Shown here: piece by piece, positions 29,323 to 38,424 of the stretch
Position numbering within the stretch: position 1 is the first letter of the stretch
How the letters are laid out: each line of letters starts with the position of its first letter
Source of the DNA: an uncultured Woeseiaceae bacterium
GTDB taxonomy: Bacteria > Pseudomonadota > Gammaproteobacteria > Steroidobacterales > Woeseiaceae
NCBI GenBank assembly: GCA_945787845.1
Contig: CALZJH010000007.1
Coordinates: forward strand, 186,001 to 250,000
Reading direction: 5' to 3'
DNA: 64,000 nucleotides
The notes under the pieces: model-generated
Seen by the model: only the letters and a program-made list of their open reading frames with translations
What the model was told of the DNA's origin: nothing
Databases searched by the model: none
Made by a program: the position numbers and the translations under genes

Positions 29323-29886
29323 TCAGGAATGGAGGACGCTCTCGATCATGCTCAGGCAGGCAGGAATATCCTCGCTCTCGAGCCAGAACTGCTTCTGTTC
29401 GAGCCCGATCGGCAAGACCTCCACGAAGCGGTGCGCGACCCACGCCGCATCATCGATGCGGCGCTCGAGGTGCTCGTACAGCCGGCCGAGATCGTTCATG
29501 ACGCTCTCGAGGATGTGCGGCAATCCTGAAAACTCCTCGGGCAGCGGCATCGGTTCCGCGATCGGAAGCAGCTCGATCTCCCCGACGTTGAGCCCATCAT
29601 CCTGGCGCTCTGCAGCCAGCAACCGGAATCGCTGCGTGCCAATTGCAGTGACGCCCAATAAGCCATCGCTGCCCTGGTACCAGTCGGTGATCGTGGCCAG
29701 CGTACCGATCTCGTACGTCGTCACGGGCCCGACCTCCTGGCCGTCCCGGATGAGCAGGACGCCGAACGGTGCGTCATCCTTCATGCAGCGACTGATCATG
29801 TCGAGGTAGCGCGGCTCGAATACGCGCAAAGGCAAGGGACCGCCCGGGAAGAGGACGGTATTCAGGGGAAAGAGTGGCGTAGTCAC
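29323..29886 (-). CDS. Lon N-terminal (LON substrate-binding) domain protein
   Basis: A 187-residue stand-alone LON domain without ATPase or protease parts. It begins MTTPLFPLNTVLFPGGPLPL and has VFEPRYLDMISRCM and ATITDWYQGSDG, all typical of PF02190 proteins. Such proteins are widespread but uncharacterised in bacteria; substrate or adaptor binding is a family-based guess. It follows mpl by 20 bp on the same strand and is probably the last gene of a three-gene unit. Confidence 0.9.
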   Translation of the reverse strand: MTTPLFPLNTVLFPGGPLPLRVFEPRYLDMISRCMKDDAPFGVLLIRDGQEVGPVTTYEIGTLATITDWYQGSDGLLGVTAIGTQRFRLLAAERQDDGLNVGEIELLPIAEPMPLPEEFSGLPHILESVMNDLGRLYEHLERRIDDAAWVAHRFVEVLPIGLEQKQFWLESEDIPACLSMIESVLHS

Positions 29887-29906
29887 TCTCTAAATATAGA
29901 CGTTTA

Positions 29907-31274
29907 TCAGGCCCTGGTCCGCTGCAGCAACGCCGTCAGCGTCTGACGGGCCGAGCCAAAGCCACCATTGCTCATAAATATGACCTGGTCCCCGCCAAGA
30001 ACGCGCGTCGACATATCGTTGACCAGGCGATCGTAATCATCGTAGAGCCGCAGCTTCTTGCCCAGCGATTCCAGGCTGCTCTCGAAGTCACCCGGCATGC
30101 CGTCCGGTCGATACATCCAGACGAGATCGGCATCCTGCAATGCATCCGCCAGTGTCTCGCTGTGTACGCCAAGTTTCATCGTATTGGAGCGGGGTTCGAC
30201 AGCGACCACAATGCGATGACCCGGATAGCGCCTGCGCATGGAACGGATCGACTTGGCAATGGCCGTCGGGTGATGCGCGAAATCATCGTAAATCGCGATA
30301 TTGGCGACCGTTGCCGTACGCTCCATGCGGCGCTTTACACCGTCGAACCGGGACATCGAGTCAACGGCCTGCTCGAGCGAGACGCCAGCCGACGCGGCCG
30401 CGGCAACCGCAGCAAGCGCATTTTCGAGGTTATACGTCCCTCCGATGCGCCAGCGAGTCTCTGCCGCCTGCCCGCCCGGCCCACGCATGCCGATGTGGCG
30501 CTCTACCTTGTCGCCGAAGCGCGCCGTCCAGTCAGAATCGTCACCCGTGCTGAACGTCTCGGTCGGTGTCCAGCAACCCTGGCTCAGCAACACTTTCAGA
30601 TTTTCGTCGACGCCGTTCACGACGATGCGCCCCTTGCCGGGCACGGTTCGCAGTAGCTGGTGAAACTGCCAGAGAATCGCGTCCAAATCCTTGTAAATGT
30701 CGGCGTGGTCGTACTCGAGGTTATTCAGCACCAGCGTGCGTGGGCGATAGTGAACAAACTTCGCCCGCTTGTCGAAGAAAGCCGTGTCGTACTCGTCGGC
30801 TTCGACGACGAAGTACTCCGAATCCCCAAAGCGTGCAGAGGTACCAAAGTTTGCAGGGATACCGCCGATGAGAAAGCCCGGCGCATGCCCCGCGTCTTCC
30901 AGAATCCAGGCCAGCATGCTGGCCGTCGTTGTTTTCCCGTGCGTGCCGGCGACGGCCAGCACATGACGATCGTTGAGCACGTTTTCGGCCAGCCAGGCGG
31001 GCCCGGACTTGTAAGGCATATTCCGATCGAGCATCGCTTCAACGACCTCGACGCCGCGGCTCATGACATTGCCCACGACCACGCAGTCGGGATTGATGTC
31101 CAGCTGCCTGGCATCGACACCTTCGTGAATTTCGATTCCCAGCGATTTGAGCTGTGTGCTCATGGGTGGGTAAACGTTGCGATCGCAACCCGTTACTTCG
31201 TGGCCGGCCGCGCGCGCCAGGGCCGCAACGCCGCCCATGAAGGTCCCACAAATGCCGAGGATGTGAATATGCAT
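29907..31274 (-). CDS. mpl: UDP-MurNAc:L-alanyl-gamma-D-glutamyl-meso-DAP ligase
   Basis: A 455-residue Mur-ligase-family enzyme for peptidoglycan recycling, attaching the recovered tripeptide to UDP-MurNAc. Start and motifs are clear: MHIHILGICGTFMGGVAALA, ATP loop AVAGTHGKTTTASML, LVLNNLEYDHADIYKDL and the C-terminal MRRRYPGHRIVVAVEPRSNT. The MurC-like order of domains and the LNNLEYDHADI motif separate Mpl from MurC. It lies 6 bp downstream of a small membrane-protein gene. Confidence 0.96.
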   Translation of the reverse strand: MHIHILGICGTFMGGVAALARAAGHEVTGCDRNVYPPMSTQLKSLGIEIHEGVDARQLDINPDCVVVGNVMSRGVEVVEAMLDRNMPYKSGPAWLAENVLNDRHVLAVAGTHGKTTTASMLAWILEDAGHAPGFLIGGIPANFGTSARFGDSEYFVVEADEYDTAFFDKRAKFVHYRPRTLVLNNLEYDHADIYKDLDAILWQFHQLLRTVPGKGRIVVNGVDENLKVLLSQGCWTPTETFSTGDDSDWTARFGDKVERHIGMRGPGGQAAETRWRIGGTYNLENALAAVAAAASAGVSLEQAVDSMSRFDGVKRRMERTATVANIAIYDDFAHHPTAIAKSIRSMRRRYPGHRIVVAVEPRSNTMKLGVHSETLADALQDADLVWMYRPDGMPGDFESSLESLGKKLRLYDDYDRLVNDMSTRVLGGDQVIFMSNGGFGSARQTLTALLQRTRA

Positions 31275-31280
31275 ATCGAA

Positions 31281-31805
31281 CTAAGCCGCGGTCGCTTGCG
31301 CCGGATTCATCGCGGAACTCAGGTAGTACTGCAGCGCAAAGATAAGAAACGCGAGAATCACGCCGTACAGGCGAGGTCGCTCCAGGGTCCGGGACAATAT
31401 ATGACCATCGACAACGATTGAAAACAGCGTGATGGCCCAGACCGTCATCAGCCCAAGTACGGTGACGGCCGAGAATTCCTGGAATCGCAACATGACCGCT
31501 ATCACCACGGTCAGCGCCATTCCCAGCACTGCACCGCAGCCAATCAGTGCCGTCATCATTTGCAGAAGCCGCTCATTCTTGCGGTCGAGCGCCACGATCA
31601 TTGCGAACAGGACCAGGCCGATCAGGCTCACTATGAGCCCCGAGATCGACGTCGTGCCGACGTCGGGGATGACCAGTTCGCCAAGCAGGTCGACGAACAG
31701 CCAGAACGCGACCACGATGACGAACAGCGCCATGGAATGGGGAATCGCATCCGGACCTTTTTTGAGGCGGATGATGTCAACCAGCGTTTGCAGTAGCGTC
31801 AGCAT
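31281..31805 (-). CDS. Integral membrane protein of unknown function
   Basis: A 174-residue hydrophobic protein with about five predicted membrane segments (around residues 25-45, 52-70, 80-105, 112-130 and 145-162) and no motif I recognise. The first 20 residues, MLTLLQTLVDIIRLKKGPDA, form an amphipathic start. It sits 6 bp before mpl and is likely cotranscribed, so a cell-envelope role is possible, but this is only context. It is divergent from rnd with about 50 bp between them. Confidence 0.65.
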   Translation of the reverse strand: MLTLLQTLVDIIRLKKGPDAIPHSMALFVIVVAFWLFVDLLGELVIPDVGTTSISGLIVSLIGLVLFAMIVALDRKNERLLQMMTALIGCGAVLGMALTVVIAVMLRFQEFSAVTVLGLMTVWAITLFSIVVDGHILSRTLERPRLYGVILAFLIFALQYYLSSAMNPAQATAA

Positions 31806-31854
31806 GATGTGCGCATGTTAACCTCTGTGTCCGAATTTCGCCCACGCCTTTTTC

Positions 31855-32928
31855 ATGTCTCATTATCAATTCGTCGAACAGTCCGACTCGCTCCTCCCTG
31901 CCCTGCAGAAGCACGGGCAGCTTGGCATTGACACGGAGTTCATGCGCGAACGCACCTACTTTGCACAGCTTTGCCTTGTGCAGATATCGACACGCGGTGA
32001 AATCTGGTGCGTCGATCCGCTGTCCGGACACTCGCAGGACGACTTCTGGAAAGAGCTGTTGACCCATGACTGGGTCTTGCACTCGGCCCGCCAGGATATC
32101 GAGGTCATTTACCAGGCCGCCGGCACAATGCCCGAATCCATTTTCGATACCCAGGTGGCTGCCGGCCTGCTCGGATACCCGGCGCAGATGGGCTACGCCG
32201 GACTCGTCAAGGAGTTGTTTGACGTCGAGATTCACAAATCGCACACACGCGCTGACTGGAGCAAACGGCCGCTGCGACAGGAATATCTTGATTACGCGGC
32301 CGAAGACGTCGAATACCTGCTGCCTGCCTGCGACCTCCTCACGGAAAAGCTCGACCAGAAGGGCCGGCTGGCATGGGCGCGAGAAGATTCACACTGGCTG
32401 CTGGATTCCACCCTCTACGATATCGGTGACAGCCAGGCTCTCGATCGCCTGAAAGGGGCGCGAAATTTTCGCGGCCGCAGGCGTGCAGCGGCGGCGCGAC
32501 TCGCCGGGTGGCGTGAGGCCGAGGCGATCAAGCGCGATCGGCCACGACAATGGATCATGCGCGACAATGTCCTGCTGGATATCGCCTACCGGCTGCCGGA
32601 GTCCGAGGCGGCAATGGCAGATATACAGGGTGTGCCCTCCAAGCTCGTCAAGCGCGTGGGCCGACAGCTGCTGGAACTGGTCGCCGCGTCCGCGAACGAC
32701 AACCGGGAATACAGCCCGCCGCGCCCGCCGGACGAGGGGCAGAAAGCCCTGCTCAAGGAGATGCAGTCGCGAGTTGCGGCGTGCGCCAAAGACCTGGACA
32801 TCGCCGCCGAAACGCTCGCATCGAAACGCGAGTTGTCGGGGGTCATTATCTCCGGCAATCACAACTCCCGCGTCTTCAGCGGCTGGCGCGCCGAACTGAT
32901 CGGGAACGACCTGCTGGGCTTGCTATAG
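31855..32928 (+). CDS. rnd: Ribonuclease D
   Basis: A 357-residue 3'-5' exoribonuclease of the DEDD family that trims tRNA and other stable RNA 3' ends. The Exo I motif is IDTEFMRERTYFAQLCL, Exo II lies in WVLHSARQDIEVI, and Exo III is DYAAEDVEYLLPA. An HRDC domain follows (about residues 205-290). Length is typical. The stop is shared with convergent adk in the palindrome CTATAG. Confidence 0.95.
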   Translation: MSHYQFVEQSDSLLPALQKHGQLGIDTEFMRERTYFAQLCLVQISTRGEIWCVDPLSGHSQDDFWKELLTHDWVLHSARQDIEVIYQAAGTMPESIFDTQVAAGLLGYPAQMGYAGLVKELFDVEIHKSHTRADWSKRPLRQEYLDYAAEDVEYLLPACDLLTEKLDQKGRLAWAREDSHWLLDSTLYDIGDSQALDRLKGARNFRGRRRAAAARLAGWREAEAIKRDRPRQWIMRDNVLLDIAYRLPESEAAMADIQGVPSKLVKRVGRQLLELVAASANDNREYSPPRPPDEGQKALLKEMQSRVAACAKDLDIAAETLASKRELSGVIISGNHNSRVFSGWRAELIGNDLLGLL

Positions 32929-33561
32929 CGCCTCGACCAAACGCTCGTAGACTTCGTCGATCGAGCCTTCGGCATTGATGGTCACCAGTTTGTCGCGCTT
33001 GCGATAGAACTCGATCAACGGCTCGGTATTTTCACGATAAACATCGAGCCGATTACCGATCGTCTCTTCGTTGTCGTCTTCGCGCTGGATCAGTTCACCG
33101 CCCGCGTCGGTGCATTCGTCCAGCTCTTCCTGTGAAGAAAAGTACACATTCAGCAGCTTCCCGGTCAGCGAACAGGTGCGGCGCCCCGTGAGGCGCTTCA
33201 TGAGAATGTCGAAATCGACATCCATGAGAACCGCCGAATTCAGCGGCGTCCCCATCTGGTCGAGCAACTCCTCAAGGTCGAGGGCCTGCTGGGTCGTCCG
33301 CGGAAAGCCATCCAGGATGAAACCATCCTGCGCATCAGGCTGATCCAGGCGCTCGCTGATGATGCCCAGTACAACCTCGTCGGGGACCAGGTTACCGGCC
33401 TCCATGATCGACTTGGCTTTGAGGCCGAAACGCGTGCCCTCGGCCACGGCCTCACGCAACATGTCGCCGGTTGAAACCTGCGGAATGTTCTTGTCAGCCA
33501 TCAGTTTTTTCGCCTGGGTCCCCTTGCCGGATCCCGGGGCGCCAAGAAGTACGATACGCAT
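32923..33561 (-). CDS. adk: Adenylate kinase
   Basis: A 212-residue enzyme interconverting ATP + AMP and two ADP. I start at MRIVLLGAPGSGKGTQ (33561), not the track's 33591, whose extra ten residues are not family-like. Motifs include the P-loop GAPGSGKGT, STGDMLREAV, DGFPRTTQQA, and LTGRRTC opening a LID. The LID has only an incomplete Cys set (C..C), unlike fully zinc-binding forms. Proximity to pfp and hppA groups adenylate and pyrophosphate metabolism. Confidence 0.96.
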   Translation of the reverse strand: MRIVLLGAPGSGKGTQAKKLMADKNIPQVSTGDMLREAVAEGTRFGLKAKSIMEAGNLVPDEVVLGIISERLDQPDAQDGFILDGFPRTTQQALDLEELLDQMGTPLNSAVLMDVDFDILMKRLTGRRTCSLTGKLLNVYFSSQEELDECTDAGGELIQREDDNEETIGNRLDVYRENTEPLIEFYRKRDKLVTINAEGSIDEVYERLVEAL

Positions 33562-33673
33562 TGCCAAATCTCGTGGTCTGTGTCGGGGCAAAGTACGCTA
33601 CTCGCAAAGGACTTTGCCGTCAATGCGAGGTATCCTTGCGGCCTCTTAACAACGTCAAATCAGGAATCGAACC

Positions 33674-34936
33674 ATGTCTGCAATGAACGCATTTTATGCC
33701 CAGTCGGGCGGCGTTACGGCTGTCATCAATGCTACGGCGTGCGGCGTCATCGAGACAGCACGCAAACACCCGAACAAGATCGCCAACGTGTATGCCGGCA
33801 GCAACGGCATCATCGGCGCGCTGACAGAGAACATGATCGATACCAGCAAGGAAAGCGCCGCCGCCATTGCGGCACTAATGCATACGCCTGGGGGCGCGTT
33901 CGGCTCGGCACGCTACAAATTGAAGGGTATTGAGGAGAATCGCGCCGAATACGAACGCCTCATCGAGGTCTTCAAGGCGCACGATATCGGGTACTTCTTC
34001 TACAATGGCGGTAACGACTCGATGGATACGGCCCACAAGGTGTCGCAGATCTCCAAGAGGATGGGATTCCCCGTCAACTGCCTGGGCGTTCCGAAGACTG
34101 TCGATAACGACCTGCCGGTTACGGATTGCTGCCCGGGCTTCGGGTCGGTCGCGAAATACGTCGCCGTCTCGACCCAGGAAGCGGCGATGGACGTCGCGTC
34201 GATGGCGGAAACCTCGACCAAGGTGTTCATCCTCGAAGTCATGGGGCGCCACGCCGGCTGGATTGCAGCGGCAGGTGGGCTCGCGGGCAAGAACGAAGGC
34301 GATGCGCCGCACATTATCCTGTTCCCGGAAATCCCGTTTAAGAAGCGCGACTTCCTGAAGAAGGTCCGCCATTGCGTCAATGACTACGGCTACTGCGTGA
34401 TCGTCGTCAGCGAAGGTGCCCAGTATGCCAACGGCAAGTTCCTGGCCGACCAGGGCACGCGTGACGCCTTCGGGCACGCCCAGCTGGGCGGAGTCGCCTC
34501 GGTGGTGGCGACGATGGTTCGCGACAATCTCGGCTTCAAATACCACTACGCGATCGCCGACTACCTGCAGCGATCCGCGCGCCATATCGCCTCGGACACC
34601 GACGTGAAACAGGCGTATGCCGTGGGCAAGGCGGCGGTACAGTACGCGTTGCAGGGGAAGACCGCGGTGATGCCCGTAATCAAGCGCGTATCCGACAAGC
34701 CGTATCGCTGGAAAATCGAATCTGCCCCGCTCGGCCGCATCGCCAACAAGGAAAAGATGGTTCCGCGGCGCTATATCACCAAGGATGGCTTCGGGATCAC
34801 GGCGGCCGCACGCCGCTACCTCGAACCGTTGATCAAGGGCGAGAATTACCCTCCGTATATCAATGGCTTACCGAGAACGGCGAAGCTTAAAAAGCGGCTC
34901 GTCAGACCAAAGCTCGGCACGAAATTTGTGGTATGA
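33674..34936 (+). CDS. pfp: Pyrophosphate-dependent 6-phosphofructokinase
   Basis: A 420-residue PFK. PPi rather than ATP dependence is predicted from two sites: FFYNGGNDSMDTA, with Asp where ATP enzymes have Gly, and PKTVDNDLPVTD, with Lys where ATP enzymes have Gly (PGTIDND). Further motifs are CCPGFGSVAKYVAVSTQEA and LEVMGRHAGWIAAA. PPi-PFK works near equilibrium, so the step can run in glycolysis or gluconeogenesis and saves ATP. The first Asp of the usual GGDD motif is Asn here. The next gene on the strand is hppA, a PPi-driven proton pump using the same currency. Confidence 0.92.
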   Translation: MSAMNAFYAQSGGVTAVINATACGVIETARKHPNKIANVYAGSNGIIGALTENMIDTSKESAAAIAALMHTPGGAFGSARYKLKGIEENRAEYERLIEVFKAHDIGYFFYNGGNDSMDTAHKVSQISKRMGFPVNCLGVPKTVDNDLPVTDCCPGFGSVAKYVAVSTQEAAMDVASMAETSTKVFILEVMGRHAGWIAAAGGLAGKNEGDAPHIILFPEIPFKKRDFLKKVRHCVNDYGYCVIVVSEGAQYANGKFLADQGTRDAFGHAQLGGVASVVATMVRDNLGFKYHYAIADYLQRSARHIASDTDVKQAYAVGKAAVQYALQGKTAVMPVIKRVSDKPYRWKIESAPLGRIANKEKMVPRRYITKDGFGITAAARRYLEPLIKGENYPPYINGLPRTAKLKKRLVRPKLGTKFVV

Positions 34937-35071
34937 TGCGCATCCGGCTCAGCCGGTGAAGAACAATCCTTTTTGGGGAACATCACAATTCAACGCATCC
35001 TTGCGCTCGCCTTTACGGCCGGCGCTGTCGACTGCGCTTGATCTCAAACAATAAAAGTCAGGAGATATCTG

Positions 35072-37117
35072 ATGTCTAACGAGTTGGCCCTGTGGCTCTC
35101 GATCGGTGCTGGCGTACTCGCCATCCTGTTCGGAGTTGTCACTACACAGTGGGTTCTCAAGCAGCCTGCAGGCAACGCCCGCATGCAGGAAATCGGCGCG
35201 GCAATCCAGGAAGGCGCAAAGGCCTACATGGATCGCCAGTACATGACCATTGGCATGGTCGGCGTCGTGCTTGCAGTGGTTCTTGGTTTCGCCCTTGATT
35301 GGGCGACGGCGATCGGCTTTTCGATCGGCGCTGTCTTCTCAGCCCTTGCCGGTTACATCGGCATGTTCGTATCGGTGCGCGCCAACACGCGCACAGCAGA
35401 AGCTGCAACCAAGGGCGTTAACCCGGCATTGAACGTCGCGTTCAAGGGCGGCGCTATTACGGGCATGCTCGTGGTCGGCCTCGGCCTGCTCGGCGTCGCG
35501 GGCTACTACACTATCTTGATGAAGATGGGCTCGACTGTCGATCACGCCATCCACGCACTGGTTGGCCTTGCCTTCGGCGGCTCGCTGATCTCGATCTTCG
35601 CCCGACTCGGCGGCGGTATCTTCACCAAGGGTGCGGATGTCGGTGCTGATCTCGTTGGCAAGGTCGAAGCCGGTATTCCGGAAGACGATCCCCGCAACCC
35701 GGGCGTCATCGCGGACAACGTCGGCGACAACGTCGGCGACTGCGCCGGTATGGCCGCGGATCTGTTTGAGACCTACGCTGTCACGATCATCGCAACGATG
35801 CTGCTCGGCAGCCTCATTATCGATGCCTACGGTATCCAGGCCGTTCTGTATCCGCTGGTTCTGGGCGCGGTTTCGATCGTCGCTTCTATCATCGGCACGT
35901 TCTTCGTTAAGACATCTGACGGAGGCAAGGTCATGGGTGCCCTCTACAAGGGCATGATTGTTGCGGCGATACTCGCGGCCATCGCGTTCTGGTTCATCAC
36001 CGACTTGATGATGGGCGGCACGGGCGCTGCGAAGAACATCTACTTCTCGTCGCTGATCGGCCTGGCGCTCACGGCTGCCATGGTTGTAATTACCGAGTAC
36101 TACACAGGTACGGATTACAAGCCTGTTAAAACTATCGCCAACGCTTCACTCACGGGTGACGCAACGAACATCATCGCGGGCCTCGGCATCTCAATGAAAG
36201 CGACCGCACTTCCGGTCCTGGCCGTCTGTGCCAGCATCTGGGGTGCGTTCCAGCTGGCGCCCGAAGGCGTGCCGATGGGTGGTTTGTACAATATCGCGAT
36301 CGCTGCTACGGCAATGCTATCGATGACAGGCGTCATCGTTGCTCTCGACGCATTTGGCCCGATCACGGATAACGCCGGTGGCGTTGCCGAGATGGCCGAG
36401 TTGCCGCCGGAAGTTCGCAAGATTACTGACCAGCTCGATGCAGTCGGTAACACGACCAAGGCCGTAACCAAAGGTTACGCCATTGGCTCGGCCGGTCTCG
36501 CCGCCCTCGTCCTGTTTGCGGACTACAACAACGCGCTGGCCACGGCCGGCAAGGACGTTACCTTCCTGCTGAACGACTACCGCGTCATCATCGGCCTGTT
36601 CATTGGCGGTCTCGTACCGTACCTGTTCGGCGCCATGGCGATGGAAGCGGTGGGTCGCGCTGCCGGCGCGGTGGTCGAAGAAGTTCGCCGCCAGTTCCGC
36701 GAGATCGAAGGCATCATGGAAGGCACAGGCAAGCCGGATTACAGCCGCGCTGTCGACCTGCTGACCAAGGCCGCGATCAAAGAAATGGTCGTACCCAGTC
36801 TGCTGCCGATCGCGGTACCGCTGATCGTCGGCTTCACTCTCGGTGTTGAGGCCCTGGGTGGCCTGCTCCTCGGCACGATCGTTACCGGCCTGTTCGTCGC
36901 CATCTCGATGACGGCTGGCGGCGGTGCCTGGGACAACGCCAAAAAGTACATCGAAGATGGCAACTGTGGCGGCAAGGGCTCCGATGCCCACAAAGCCGCT
37001 GTCACGGGCGACACCGTCGGCGATCCGTACAAGGATACGGCCGGCCCGGCGATTAACCCGCTGATCAAGATCATCAACATCGTTGCGCTGCTGATGGTCC
37101 CGCTGCTGGTTGGCTAA
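35072..37117 (+). CDS. hppA: Membrane proton-translocating pyrophosphatase, K+-independent type
   Basis: A 681-residue integral membrane pyrophosphatase with about 16 helices that couples PPi hydrolysis to H+ export. The catalytic region [20 protein letters not shown] continues into [19 protein letters not shown]. The sequence [16 protein letters not shown] has Lys after GNTT, the known marker of K+-independent H+-PPases (K+-dependent ones have Ala). The C-terminal [15 protein letters not shown] and [18 protein letters not shown] motifs are intact. A clear rho-independent terminator follows. With pfp it forms a PPi-based energy pair. Confidence 0.96.
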   Translation: MSNELALWLSIGAGVLAILFGVVTTQWVLKQPAGNARMQEIGAAIQEGAKAYMDRQYMTIGMVGVVLAVVLGFALDWATAIGFSIGAVFSALAGYIGMFVSVRANTRTAEAATKGVNPALNVAFKGGAITGMLVVGLGLLGVAGYYTILMKMGSTVDHAIHALVGLAFGGSLISIFARLGGGIFTKGADVGADLVGKVEAGIPEDDPRNPGVIADNVGDNVGDCAGMAADLFETYAVTIIATMLLGSLIIDAYGIQAVLYPLVLGAVSIVASIIGTFFVKTSDGGKVMGALYKGMIVAAILAAIAFWFITDLMMGGTGAAKNIYFSSLIGLALTAAMVVITEYYTGTDYKPVKTIANASLTGDATNIIAGLGISMKATALPVLAVCASIWGAFQLAPEGVPMGGLYNIAIAATAMLSMTGVIVALDAFGPITDNAGGVAEMAELPPEVRKITDQLDAVGNTTKAVTKGYAIGSAGLAALVLFADYNNALATAGKDVTFLLNDYRVIIGLFIGGLVPYLFGAMAMEAVGRAAGAVVEEVRRQFREIEGIMEGTGKPDYSRAVDLLTKAAIKEMVVPSLLPIAVPLIVGFTLGVEALGGLLLGTIVTGLFVAISMTAGGGAWDNAKKYIEDGNCGGKGSDAHKAAVTGDTVGDPYKDTAGPAINPLIKIINIVALLMVPLLVG

Positions 37118-37143
37118 GTCCTCACCACAGTGATACAAACAAG

Positions 37144-37175
37144 GCCGCCGGGTATTCTGCCTGGCGGCTTTTTTT
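37144..37175 (+). terminator. Rho-independent terminator after hppA
   Basis: GCCGCC (37144-37149) pairs with GGCGGC (37163-37168), extended by a G-T and two G-C pairs around a 7-nt loop, and is followed at once by seven Ts. This is a canonical intrinsic terminator 26 bp past the hppA stop. Confidence 0.93.
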
Positions 37176-37240
37176 GTACACGGACGTACTTATGCCGCGA
37201 AGTGCAGGGATGCACGAGAGCGGCGTTTTGCCCGTACACT

Positions 37241-38077
37241 ATGACTATCGACGATACCCTTATTAACTATAGACCGCGCCGTGAGCTGACCGGCGTCTCG
37301 CGCTTCGTCGCCGAGTTCCTGTTCTTCGGCATCAAGGAAGCACGAGCCTGCCTGTTCGCCGGTTTGTTTTTTGTCGCCGTATTTGCCGTCCCCAGGGCCG
37401 GCCTGTTCGGGATCCCTCGCTACGACCTGTTGTTGCTCATTGCGCTCGGCGTCCAGGCCGGAATGCTCTGGCTGAAACTGGAAACCTGGGATGAGGTAAA
37501 GGCGATCACGCTGTTTCACCTGATCGGCTTTGCTCTCGAAGTATTCAAGACGTCGAGCGCGATCCAATCCTGGTCCTATCCCGATTTCGCCTACACCAAG
37601 GTGTTCGGCGTGCCGCTGTTCTCGGGATTCATGTACGCGGCGGTGGGCAGCTACATGATCCAGGCCTGGCGTTTGCTCGACTTGAAAATAGACCACCACC
37701 CGCCTTACTGGATGGCCTGGATCGTCGCGATTCTCGTGTACGCCAATTTCTTTACGCACCATTTCATTGGCGATTACCGCTGGTACATCGCGGCGCTCGC
37801 CCTGGGTCTCTACGCGCGCTCTGTGGTGACATTCCGTCCCCTCGACCGCGAGCGCCGCATGCCCCTGCTCCTGGCGTTCGTGCTGATCGGTTTTTTCATC
37901 TGGCTTGCCGAAAACATCAGCACCTTTTTCTCTATCTGGAGCTATCCCGACCAGCTTGGTGCGTGGTCGGTCGTACACGTCGCCAAGTGGAGCTCCTGGT
38001 CGCTGCTCGTGATCATGACCTTCACCATTGTCGCGAACCTGAAACACATCAAGGAGAAGATCCGGGTTCCGAACTGA
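37241..38077 (+). CDS. DUF817 family membrane protein
   Basis: A 278-residue protein with about eight hydrophobic helices. I start at MTIDDTLINYRP (37241), since the longer ORF would run through the hppA terminator. It shows the DUF817 hallmarks EVFKTSSAIQSWSYPD, GVPLFSGFMYAAVGSYM and a late SIWSYPDQLGAWSVVHVAKW. Repeated SWSYP/W-x-YP segments and conserved aromatic residues suggest a ligand-binding membrane site, but the family function is unknown. It stands alone after the terminator. Confidence 0.84.
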   Translation: MTIDDTLINYRPRRELTGVSRFVAEFLFFGIKEARACLFAGLFFVAVFAVPRAGLFGIPRYDLLLLIALGVQAGMLWLKLETWDEVKAITLFHLIGFALEVFKTSSAIQSWSYPDFAYTKVFGVPLFSGFMYAAVGSYMIQAWRLLDLKIDHHPPYWMAWIVAILVYANFFTHHFIGDYRWYIAALALGLYARSVVTFRPLDRERRMPLLLAFVLIGFFIWLAENISTFFSIWSYPDQLGAWSVVHVAKWSSWSLLVIMTFTIVANLKHIKEKIRVPN

Positions 38078-38167
38078 CAAGTGAACCTGCGAAAGCTCGC
38101 GTCTCGTGCTATTTTGGTAAGACAAGGCCGGCGTCCGCAGGACCCATGGAACCGGCAGGAGGGGAAC

Positions 38168-38362
38168 ATGACAGAGCACCACGATGACGCACATAACCTG
38201 TCGCTGTTTATCGGCGTAGGTGTTGCGCTGGGCGCCGGTGTTGGTGCCGCGCTGGGCGCGGCTTTTGACAACCTCGCGGTGGGCGTTGGCATGGGACCCG
38301 CGATTGGCATCGCGATAGCCGTCGGTGTCTGGAGTGCGCGGCAGTCCAGAGAGGACCAGTAG
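38168..38362 (+). CDS. Glycine-zipper small membrane protein
   Basis: A 64-residue protein starting at MTEHHDDAHN behind a strong ribosome site (AGGAGGGGAAC); the track's 38081 start has none. Residues 11-55 form two hydrophobic segments rich in small residues (FIGVGVALGAGVGAALGAAF and VGVGMGPAIGIAIAVGVW), a glycine-zipper pattern favouring tight helix packing or oligomerisation. The His/Asp-rich N-terminus and charged tail (RQSREDQ) are soluble. No family is assigned with confidence; glycine-zipper miniproteins of this kind are common and uncharacterised. Confidence 0.7.
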   Translation: MTEHHDDAHNLSLFIGVGVALGAGVGAALGAAFDNLAVGVGMGPAIGIAIAVGVWSARQSREDQ

Positions 38363-38424
38363 ACAATCCGAAAAGCGTGAACTGCGCCGCAGGCCCCGGT
38401 AGCCTGTGAAGCGACAATAGAGGC

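Noticed and set aside
34951-34963. CCGGCTCAGCCGG hairpin after pfp as terminator
   Set aside because: It has only a 5-bp stem and a T-run about 20 nt away; too weak to call.
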